A stretch of 64,000 bases of DNA from Streptomyces sp. 135. GTDB taxonomy: Bacteria > Actinomycetota > Actinomycetes > Streptomycetales > Streptomycetaceae. The position numbers were made by a program, and so were the translations under genes. Positions 58,617-64,000 of this stretch are shown piece after piece. The notes under the pieces were generated by a model. It ran no database searches. It was not told the DNA's origin and saw nothing but the letters and a program-made list of their open reading frames with translations. Location of the stretch: the NCBI RefSeq assembly GCF_020026305.1, contig NZ_CP075691.1:6696001-6760000 (forward strand), in the 5' to 3' direction. The number at the start of each line of letters is the position of its first letter. The first letter of the stretch is position 1.

Positions 58617-59195
58617 ATGGCCAGGCCACGAGAGTTCAACGAGGACCGCGTCGTCACCGCGGCCATGGAGACGTTCTGGCGCCACGGGTACGAGGGCACC
58701 TCGACGCGCGACCTGTGCGACAGCACCGGCCTCGGGCCTTCGAGCCTCTACAACACCTTCGGCGGCAAGCGGCAGCTCTACCTCCGTGCCCTTGAGCGCT
58801 ACCACGACACCGCCACCGCAGAACAGGTCGAGATCCTCCGCGGCCCGGGCCCGGCGAAGGAGCGCCTGCGCGCCATGATGCTGCACGCCGTCGACACCGA
58901 CCTCGACGAGGCGGACGGACGCGGCTGCTTCGCGATCAACGCCGCCGTCGAGGCCGCAGGGCTCGACCCCGAGGTCAGGGGCGCCGTGCGGCGCAGCTTC
59001 GACCGGGTCGAGGAGGAGCTGCGCGCGGTCGTGGAGGAGGGGCGGGGCGCGGGCGAGATCCGCTCCACCGGCGACGCGCGGACCGTGGCCCGCCGGGTGC
59101 AGAGCACCTACTACGGGCTGCGCGTCCTCAGCCGCGTGCACGACGACCGCGAGACCCTGCTCGCCACGGTGGACGGCGCGCTCGCCGACCTCTGA
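58617..59195 (+). CDS. TetR/AcrR family regulator
   Basis: 192 residues. The N-terminal helix-turn-helix shows VVTAAMETFWRHGYEGTSTRDLCDSTGLGPSSLYNTFGGKRQLYLRALERY across residues 11-61. The ligand domain has the CFAINAAVEAAGLDPEV motif of the C-terminal TetR_C_16-like group. A likely target is itself (palindrome at 58589) and perhaps the RidA/exporter genes upstream. It directly precedes the RiPP locus by 119 bases and points the same way, so control of the peptide is possible but unproven; no copy of its palindrome is seen before the peptide gene. Confidence 0.9.
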   Translation: MARPREFNEDRVVTAAMETFWRHGYEGTSTRDLCDSTGLGPSSLYNTFGGKRQLYLRALERYHDTATAEQVEILRGPGPAKERLRAMMLHAVDTDLDEADGRGCFAINAAVEAAGLDPEVRGAVRRSFDRVEEELRAVVEEGRGAGEIRSTGDARTVARRVQSTYYGLRVLSRVHDDRETLLATVDGALADL

Positions 59196-59270
59196 CACGC
59201 GCCGCGCTGACGTACCGCTCACGCGGCCCCGGTGTCCGTTCATCGGATGTTGATCGCCTCCCTGCACGCT

Positions 59271-59294
59271 CCGCTGGTCCACGTGAACCAGCGG
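59271..59294. promoter_or_regulatory. Inverted repeat before the RiPP precursor gene
   Basis: CCGCTGGT and ACCAGCGG are perfect 8-base arms around CCACGTGA, which has its own CACGTG palindrome. It ends eight bases before the GGAGG of the peptide gene; it could be an operator or an mRNA hairpin at the leader. Confidence 0.5.
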
Positions 59295-59314
59295 AAACGA
59301 CCGGAGGTATGTGC

Positions 59315-59395
59315 ATGAAGATCGTCCGTTCGCTCAAGAAGAGGATCACCGGGGAGAAGAGCCTGAAGGCGTACGCCTGGTACCACTGGTACTAA
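59315..59395 (+). CDS. Atropopeptide/tryptorubin-like RiPP precursor peptide
   Basis: A 26-residue peptide, too short for standard gene callers, from ATG 59315 with GGAGG seven bases upstream. The leader begins MKIVRSLKKRITGEK, is basic and helical, and continues SLKAY. The last six residues are AWYHWY, ending at TAA. Tryptorubin A, the founding atropopeptide, has the core Ala-Trp-Tyr-Ile-Trp-Tyr, and its precursor ends with that core directly before the stop (known from memory). The present core differs only by His in place of Ile. A P450 gene follows 82 bases downstream, the arrangement known for this RiPP class. Expected product: a cross-linked, rigid hexapeptide with Trp-Tyr C-C and C-N bonds, released by removal of the leader. 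Confidence 0.88.
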   Translation: MKIVRSLKKRITGEKSLKAYAWYHWY

Positions 59396-59417
59396 ACCGG
59401 CGAACCGTCCCTCAGAG

Positions 59418-59453
59418 CCGCGTCCGGCGTGCCCGAGCGGCCGCCGGACGCGG
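59418..59453 (+). terminator. Attenuator-like hairpin between precursor and P450
   Basis: CCGCGTCCGGC (59418-59428) and GCCGGACGCGG (59443-59453) form a perfect 11-base stem with a 14-base loop, in the 82-base gap. A leaky terminator here would give more precursor than enzyme mRNA, a common design in RiPP operons. Confidence 0.65.
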
Positions 59454-59477
59454 GCCGCCCGCCCCTGGAGACCACCG

Positions 59478-60527
59478 ATGCCCCTCTCCGGTACCGACCG
59501 GTTCGCCCGGACCACCGTCTTCACGCCCCGACTCCACGCCCTGCTGCGCGACCACCGAGGCGAGGACGTGTTCCGCCTGGACGCCGACACGATGGGCGTC
59601 GCCGGACCCGAGCTCACCGACCGGATCCTCGCCGCCCGGCCGGCCACGGAACATGAACGCCCGACCTTCAAGCCGCTGCACGGCCGCTCCATCTCCCGCC
59701 CCGAGGCATCGGGCGTCATGCGGGCGATCGGCCGCGACGTACGCGCCGCGCTGCGCGTACCCGTGCCGGGCGGGACCGACCTGACCGGCGTGTGGCCGCA
59801 CGTCGGCCACGTCCACCTGCGCGACCTGATCCTCGGCGCCGACCCCTACCGGCTGCGCGTCCTCATGGACCGCACTCTGGAGCTGACGCCCAAACTGACC
59901 TGGACCGTCATCGCGGCCGGTGCGGCGCTGCCCGGCCGGCTCCGCCCCGGAGCGCCCGTGACCGCGATCGCCGGGCTGACCGCCGACGCCGCGAACTACA
60001 GCGACCGGCGGTACGCGATGGGCCTGTACCGGCGGGCCGCGGCCCCTGTCTGCTTCACCGTCTCCATGCTCGTCGCGAACGCGTACTGGCTCGGGGCGCC
60101 TTTCGACGACGACACGCCGAACGAGCACATTCTGTACGAGGCGATGCGGCTGCTGCCGCCCTCCTGGAACATCCTGCGCAACGCGTCCCCGGAGTACCCC
60201 GCCCTCGACGCCCGCATCGGTGCCGGCGACGACGTCCTGCTGCTGCCGCTGCTCAGCCACCGCGACCCGGCGCTCTGGGACGAACCCGACACGTTCCGTC
60301 CGGAGCGCTGGGCCACCCTCGACCCCGACGACCACCCCGGCTACCTCCCCTTCGGGCACGCCTCCGAACGCTGCTGGGGACGGCACATGGTGATGCCGCT
60401 GGCCGAGATGCTGCTCGACATCCTGCGCGCCGACGGGGTGACGGTCGACGCCCGGCAGACCACCGCGAAGGTGCCGCTCGCGGGGCTGCTCGGCGTCGAC
60501 AAGGTGCGGCTGGTGCGGCGCGGTTAG
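59478..60527 (+). CDS. Cytochrome P450, RiPP cross-linking type
   Basis: 349 residues from ATG 59478 behind GGAG, shorter than the usual 390-420. The heme-binding loop is PFGHASERCWGRHM with the thiolate Cys299, the ExxR pair is Glu221-Arg224 (EAMRLLPPSW), and the PERF-like motif is DTFRPERW at 271-278. The I-helix region (about 184-206, APVCFTVSMLVANAYWLG) lacks the usual acid-alcohol pair (A-G-x-D/E-T), as do some P450s that do phenol coupling or cross-linking instead of hydroxylation. Its position right after the AWYHWY peptide implies that it makes the aromatic cross-links. Its stop overlaps the end of the convergent methyltransferase gene (TTAG). Confidence 0.9.
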   Translation: MPLSGTDRFARTTVFTPRLHALLRDHRGEDVFRLDADTMGVAGPELTDRILAARPATEHERPTFKPLHGRSISRPEASGVMRAIGRDVRAALRVPVPGGTDLTGVWPHVGHVHLRDLILGADPYRLRVLMDRTLELTPKLTWTVIAAGAALPGRLRPGAPVTAIAGLTADAANYSDRRYAMGLYRRAAAPVCFTVSMLVANAYWLGAPFDDDTPNEHILYEAMRLLPPSWNILRNASPEYPALDARIGAGDDVLLLPLLSHRDPALWDEPDTFRPERWATLDPDDHPGYLPFGHASERCWGRHMVMPLAEMLLDILRADGVTVDARQTTAKVPLAGLLGVDKVRLVRRG

Positions 60528-61279
60528 CGGCCCGGGACAGCTGGTCCGCCGCGACGGAACAGGCCCGTCCAGAGGAAGGGTTCGCCGAAGAGCGCGGAGT
60601 CCGCGGGCTCGTCGCGCATGCGGCGCACCTCCACCTCCGTCAGGTCGCGGAAGATCCGCCGCAGCGACTCGTCCTCGTAGGCGAGGCCGCCGTGCAGCCG
60701 CGCGTCACGGTAGAAGTCCGCGTCGGGCAGCTCGGAACCCATGCCGCCCTCGCCGGCCGCGAAGCACGTGAGCGCGAAGTGGCCGCCGGGGGCCAGGACG
60801 CGGTCCAGGAGCGCGAGATAGCTGACGCGGTGGTGCGGCGGCAGGTGGTGGAAGCAGCCGGAGTCGTAGACCAGGTCGTACGGCCCCGCCAACTCCGCCC
60901 GCGTCAGCGCGAAGGCGTCGCCCTGGTGGAAGCACACGTCGACCCCCGCCTCGCGGGCGCGCTCCCCGGCCCAGGCGATGGCGGCCGGTGACAGGTCGAC
61001 GGCGTCCACCTCGAAGCCGAGGGAGGCGAGGTGCAGGGCGTTGCGGCCAGGGCCGCAGCCGAGGTCGAGGGCGCGGCCCGGCGTGAGGAGGCCCCGCTCG
61101 ACGTAGGAGACGAGGTTCTCGTCCGGCTTCGCCACGAAGAACGGCACCGGCTTGGTGCGGTCGGCGTAGAAGTCGTCCCACCAGGAGGCGCCGTCGGACG
61201 TCCAGCGGTCGGCCTCGGGGGCGAACAGGTCGTCGAGAAGGTCCATCACGTCGTCGGTCGTGCGGATGTCGCGGTCCAT
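60524..61279 (-). CDS. Class I SAM-dependent methyltransferase
   Basis: 251 residues from ATG 61279 behind AAAGGGGA. SAM motif I ALDLGCGPGRNALHLASLG, acidic loop VDAVDLSPAAIAWAGERA, motif II VDVCFHQGDAFAL, and LVYDSGCFHHLPPHHRVSYL, similar to thiopurine/tellurite (TehB-like) methyltransferases. The substrate is unknown. It is convergent with the P450 gene and shares its stop bases, so it is not in the same transcript; membership in the RiPP locus is doubtful. Confidence 0.87.
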   Translation of the reverse strand: MDRDIRTTDDVMDLLDDLFAPEADRWTSDGASWWDDFYADRTKPVPFFVAKPDENLVSYVERGLLTPGRALDLGCGPGRNALHLASLGFEVDAVDLSPAAIAWAGERAREAGVDVCFHQGDAFALTRAELAGPYDLVYDSGCFHHLPPHHRVSYLALLDRVLAPGGHFALTCFAAGEGGMGSELPDADFYRDARLHGGLAYEDESLRRIFRDLTEVEVRRMRDEPADSALFGEPFLWTGLFRRGGPAVPGR

Positions 61280-61643
61280 CAAGTCCCCTTTCGCGGTAGG
61301 GCAATCGTAGGTCGGCGAAAGGGGTAAGCGCAGGTCAGGCGGGGTTTGTGGGAGGCGGTGGGAGAGCCTCGGCCGCTGCCTGACGGGCCCGTGCGGAGGC
61401 TGGCCGCGGCCTCGCCCGGCCCCCCCCAAACGCCGCCCGCACGCCCGCCGAAGGGCCGCACGGGGCCTTTCCGGACGTCGCCGGAGCGGGTTTTCCGAGG
61501 GGGACGAGGGAAACGAACGGACGTGTTCACGCGAAGTATCCCCAGAAGTAACCGCGGCTGATTGGATGTTCGAGCGCCCGAACGGGGGCGCCTTCCGCAC
61601 CATCCGGAACAGCTGCAACCACCCCCCACCCTCAGGAGTCTCC
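61280..61643. other. Intergenic region, divergent promoters
   Basis: About 360 bases between the starts of the methyltransferase (reverse) and the phosphodiesterase (forward). No gene is accepted. The forward frame is open from 61566, but the residues before GTG 61644 are not signal-peptide-like. No clear operator was found; the centre is very GC-rich (GCCGCGGCCTCGCCCGGCCC near 61402). Confidence 0.4.
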
Positions 61644-62630
61644 GTGCCGCACTCAGCGCTGCGCAGGTCCCACGCGGCGGCGGTCGCCACCGCGCTCGCC
61701 GCCGCCACCCTCGCCGCCGTCGCCCCGGCCGCGACCGCCGCCGACGGGTCCGCCGCGACCCCCTCGCTCAAGGTGCTCACGTACAACACGTTCCTGTTCA
61801 GCAAGACGCTCTACCCCAACTGGGGCCAGGACCACCGCGCCAGGGCCATACCGGCGGCACGCTTCTTCGGTGGGCAGGACGTCGTCGTGCTCCAGGAGGC
61901 GTTCGACAACTCCTCCTCCGACGCGCTGAAGGCCGCCGCCAAGGAGCGCTATCCGCACCAGACCCCCGTGATGGGCCGAGGCAAGGACGGCTGGGACGCC
62001 ACCGGCGGCGCGTACTCCTCCGTGACGCCCGAGGACGGCGGCGTGACGGTCCTCAGCAAGTGGCCGGTCCAGCGCAAGGAGCAGTACGTCTACAAGGACG
62101 CCTGCGGCTCCGACGCGTACTCCAACAAGGGCTTCGTCTATGCCGTGCTGGACGTGAACGGCACCCGGGCGCACGTGGTGGGCACGCACGCCCAGTCCAC
62201 CGACCCGGGCTGCGGCAGCGGCGAGGCGGCCGCGACGCGCGCCAAGCAGTTCAAGGAGATGGACGCCTTCCTCGACGCCAAGAACATCCCGGCAAACGAA
62301 CAGGTCATCGTGGCGGGCGACTTCAACGTCGACACGCACAGCCCGGAGTACGCCTCGATGCTCGCGGACGGCGGCTTCGTCCCGGCCGACGCGCGCACGG
62401 GCCACCCGTACTCCTTCGACACCCGGGACAACTCGATCGCCGTCGAGCGCTACCCCGACGACCCCCGCGAGGACCTGGACCACATCCTGCACCGCAAGGG
62501 CCACGCCCGCCCCGCCACCTGGCACAACAACGTGCTCAAGGAGCAGAGCGCGCCCTGGACGGTCTCCAGCTGGGGCACGAAGTACACGTACACGAATCTC
62601 TCGGACCACTACCCCGTGACGGCGTACTGA
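61644..62630 (+). CDS. Secreted sphingomyelin phosphodiesterase (neutral SMase C-like)
   Basis: 328 residues from GTG 61644, with AGGAG eight bases upstream. Signal peptide (RRSHAAAVATALAAATLAAVAPAATAAD). The DNase I-like endonuclease/exonuclease/phosphatase fold is clear: LKVLTYNTFLFS (Asn), VVVLQEAFDN (metal-binding Glu), THAQSTDPGC, VIVAGDFNVDTHSPEY (Asp-x-Asn) and LSDHYPVTAY (Asp-His general base). It is close to the bacterial sphingomyelinases of Streptomyces. It would release phosphocholine from sphingomyelin or similar lipids outside the cell. A hairpin follows the stop. Confidence 0.92.
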   Translation: MPHSALRRSHAAAVATALAAATLAAVAPAATAADGSAATPSLKVLTYNTFLFSKTLYPNWGQDHRARAIPAARFFGGQDVVVLQEAFDNSSSDALKAAAKERYPHQTPVMGRGKDGWDATGGAYSSVTPEDGGVTVLSKWPVQRKEQYVYKDACGSDAYSNKGFVYAVLDVNGTRAHVVGTHAQSTDPGCGSGEAAATRAKQFKEMDAFLDAKNIPANEQVIVAGDFNVDTHSPEYASMLADGGFVPADARTGHPYSFDTRDNSIAVERYPDDPREDLDHILHRKGHARPATWHNNVLKEQSAPWTVSSWGTKYTYTNLSDHYPVTAY

Positions 62631-62641
62631 TCACCGGGCGC

Positions 62642-62674
62642 CCGGCGGGGACACGAGAACCGTGCCCCCGCCGG
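62642..62674. terminator. Terminator hairpin between convergent genes
   Basis: CCGGCGGGG (62642-62650) and CCCCGCCGG (62666-62674) form a 9-base stem, extended by ACACG/CGTGC with one mismatch. It lies between the convergent stops at 62630 and 62683. Confidence 0.8.
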
Positions 62675-62682
62675 ACGTGCCG

Positions 62683-63999
62683 CTACTTGTGCCAGGGCCC
62701 CGTCACGGCGAACGTCGTGCCGGGGGTGTAGCAGTTGACGTACATCGTGTCGTGGTCGGGGGAGAACGTGACGCCCGCGAACTCGCCCCACTCGGGCTTC
62801 TCGGGGGTGCCGATGGTCTGGCGGTTGCGGGCCATCGCGTAGACCTCGCCGCGCCGCGTGAGGCCGTAGACGTGCTGCGCGCCGTCGCCGTCCTCGCACA
62901 CCATCAGGCCGCCGCTGGGCGCCAGGCAGATGTTGTCGGGGGACTCGCCGGGCAGCTGGATGTCCGTGCTCGGGCCGAAGACGATGACGAGGGTGAGGCG
63001 GCGCTTGGCCGGGTCGTACCGCCAGATCTGGCCGAAGTGGTCGCCCGCCGAGCCCTCCGCGCTGCGCGCGAAGGACGAGACGAAGTAGACGGACGAACCG
63101 CCCCAGTAGCAGCCCTCCAGCTTCTGCGCGTGCGTGATGCCCTTCGGCCCGAAATCCTGGTGGCGGATGGGGGTTTGCGTGGCCAGCGGGTCCGGGACGT
63201 CGACCCACTCGATGCCGTCGAAGCGCGCGCCCGTCTCCTGGATGGAGGACAGGTCCGGTACGCCCGGCACGCGCATCGCCTGGAGCCTGCCGCCCGCACG
63301 CAGCGAACCGCGGCCGCCCCCCGGCTTCGCGGGCAGGAAGCGGTAGAAGAGACCGAACGGCTTCTGGAAGGCGTCCTCGGTCTCGTAGACGACGCCGCGC
63401 CGGGGGTCGACGGCGATGGCCTCGTGCTGGAAGCGGCCCATCGCGGTGAGCGGCACGGCGCCGGTGCGGCGCGGGTCCACCGGGTCGACCTCGAAGATGA
63501 AGCCGTGGTCCTTGGTGTAGCCGTTCGTGCCGGCCTTGTCCTCGGTCTCCTCGCAGGTGAGCCAGGTGCCCCAAGGGGTCGGCCCGCCCGCGCAGTTCAC
63601 CGCCGTCCCGGCGATCGCGACGCGTTCGTCCAGGACGTTGTCTCTCCGGTCCAGGGCCAGCGCCGTACAGCCGCCCTTGGCGGCCCGGTCGTAGGTGAGG
63701 CCTTCGACCGTCGGTACGCCGATCTTGCCGGTGACGCGGTTCTCGTGGTTGCGCACGAGGTGGACGCCGCCGCCCTTGCCCGGGAAGGCGGCCATGCCGT
63801 CGTGGTTGCTGGGCACCTTGCCCTCGCCCGACCGGAGTTCGTCGCCCTCGCGGGAGAGGACCCGGTAGCGGAAACCTTTCGGCAGGTCGAGCAGGCCCTT
63901 GGGGTCGGGGACGAGGGGGCCGTATCCGGCCTTTCCGTGCGCGGCCGCGGTGCCCGCGAAGAGTTCGGAGAGCGCGCCGGTGAAGGCGATTCCCGCGCC
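62683..63999 (-). CDS. PhoX/DUF839 family phosphatase, 5' end cut by the window
   Basis: The open frame runs from 62683 to the right edge, so the start lies outside. The visible 439 residues contain AGYGPLVPDPKGLLDLPKGF, NHENRVTG, NCAGGPTPWGTWLTCEETED, FQHEAIAVDPRRGVVYETED, GGSSVYFVSSFARSAEG and PGESPDNICLAPSGGLMVCED. This is the beta-propeller of the PhoX/DUF839 family, with the WGTWLTCEE region that binds calcium and iron in PhoX. Streptomyces members are exported by the Tat system and are usually phosphate-starvation alkaline phosphatases; the signal is not visible here. Convergent with the sphingomyelinase gene. Confidence 0.88.
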   Translation of the reverse strand, partial: GAGIAFTGALSELFAGTAAAHGKAGYGPLVPDPKGLLDLPKGFRYRVLSREGDELRSGEGKVPSNHDGMAAFPGKGGGVHLVRNHENRVTGKIGVPTVEGLTYDRAAKGGCTALALDRRDNVLDERVAIAGTAVNCAGGPTPWGTWLTCEETEDKAGTNGYTKDHGFIFEVDPVDPRRTGAVPLTAMGRFQHEAIAVDPRRGVVYETEDAFQKPFGLFYRFLPAKPGGGRGSLRAGGRLQAMRVPGVPDLSSIQETGARFDGIEWVDVPDPLATQTPIRHQDFGPKGITHAQKLEGCYWGGSSVYFVSSFARSAEGSAGDHFGQIWRYDPAKRRLTLVIVFGPSTDIQLPGESPDNICLAPSGGLMVCEDGDGAQHVYGLTRRGEVYAMARNRQTIGTPEKPEWGEFAGVTFSPDHDTMYVNCYTPGTTFAVTGPWHK

Positions 64000-64000
64000 T

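Noticed and set aside
60524..61279. Methyltransferase as tailoring enzyme of the AWYHWY peptide
   Set aside because: It is convergent, shares only stop bases with the P450 gene, and the known loci of this type need only the P450; kept as a neighbour only.
61566..61643. ATG 61566 as start of the sphingomyelinase
   Set aside because: The extra 26 residues are polar, while GTG 61644 has AGGAG at the right distance and starts directly at a signal peptide.
1..64000. tRNA, rRNA or insertion sequences
   Set aside because: No cloverleaf with a GTTCRA loop, no rRNA sequence and no transposase-like protein was seen on either strand by eye.

Overview
The window is a GC-rich actinobacterial chromosome segment, almost certainly Streptomyces. 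Evidence is the strong third-position G/C codon use, GTG starts with GGAGG-type ribosome binding sites, Ser/Thr kinases, ROK, LacI-type and DasR-type control sites, and a gene order (GlcNAc/chitobiose-type transporter, ROK regulator, xylFGH, dxs, fadBA, rnd, hemE, cgoX, hemQ) that matches, from memory, the S. coelicolor SCO6005-SCO6045 neighbourhood.

Layout. 1-2.2 kb: 5' end of a secreted protein and an RNase J paralogue whose 3' end is scrambled. 2.4-9.2 kb: two sugar ABC permease pairs, the second with a solute-binding lipoprotein under a DasR-like (dre) site; this part carries a tandem duplication whose first copy is full of indels. 9.2-16.8 kb: accessory island with a small membrane protein, a GC-rich minisatellite, a CpXC-TPR-CHAT protease-like protein and two Ser/Thr kinases. 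17-21.7 kb: ROK regulator plus xylFGH. 22-28.9 kb: dxs, amino-acid permease, GT39-type membrane protein, NYN-domain protein, propeller-like protein. 28.9-37 kb: beta-oxidation pair fadBA (both damaged), LysR/oxidoreductase/hydrolase, RNase D, NarL-type regulator. 37.3-46.1 kb: DUF3000 protein and the coproporphyrin branch of heme synthesis (hemE, cgoX/hemY, hemQ/chdC) with redox and envelope genes between. 46.1-52.9 kb: a minus-strand cluster centred on a DUF692/MNIO iron oxidase beside a membrane protein with a Cys/Gly/Ser-rich tail, with DUF4142 and TIGR04222 paralogues. 53-58 kb: Pth2-like protein, ABC exporter, polysaccharide deacetylase, MFS exporter with operators. 59.2-60.5 kb: a two-gene RiPP locus, a 26-residue peptide ending in AWYHWY followed by a small cytochrome P450, closely resembling tryptorubin/atropopeptide loci. 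60.5-64 kb: methyltransferase, sphingomyelinase-type phosphodiesterase and a PhoX-like phosphatase running off the end.

How parts work together: the transporters have no ATPase of their own, except xylFGH, and probably share a distant MsiK-type ATPase. The heme genes form the coproporphyrin-dependent route. The MNIO enzyme and its adjacent Cys-rich protein look like an enzyme-substrate pair, as do the P450 and the AWYHWY peptide.

Quality caveat: many genes carry single indels or bursts of indels (near 1.87-2.39, 4.90-6.27, 15.6, 30.6-30.75, 31.5-31.75, 34.87, 35.1-35.3, 39.46, 55.17 and 56.6 kb). Their number and clustering point to local consensus errors in the assembly rather than to real decay, so broken genes here should not be read as biology without re-sequencing.
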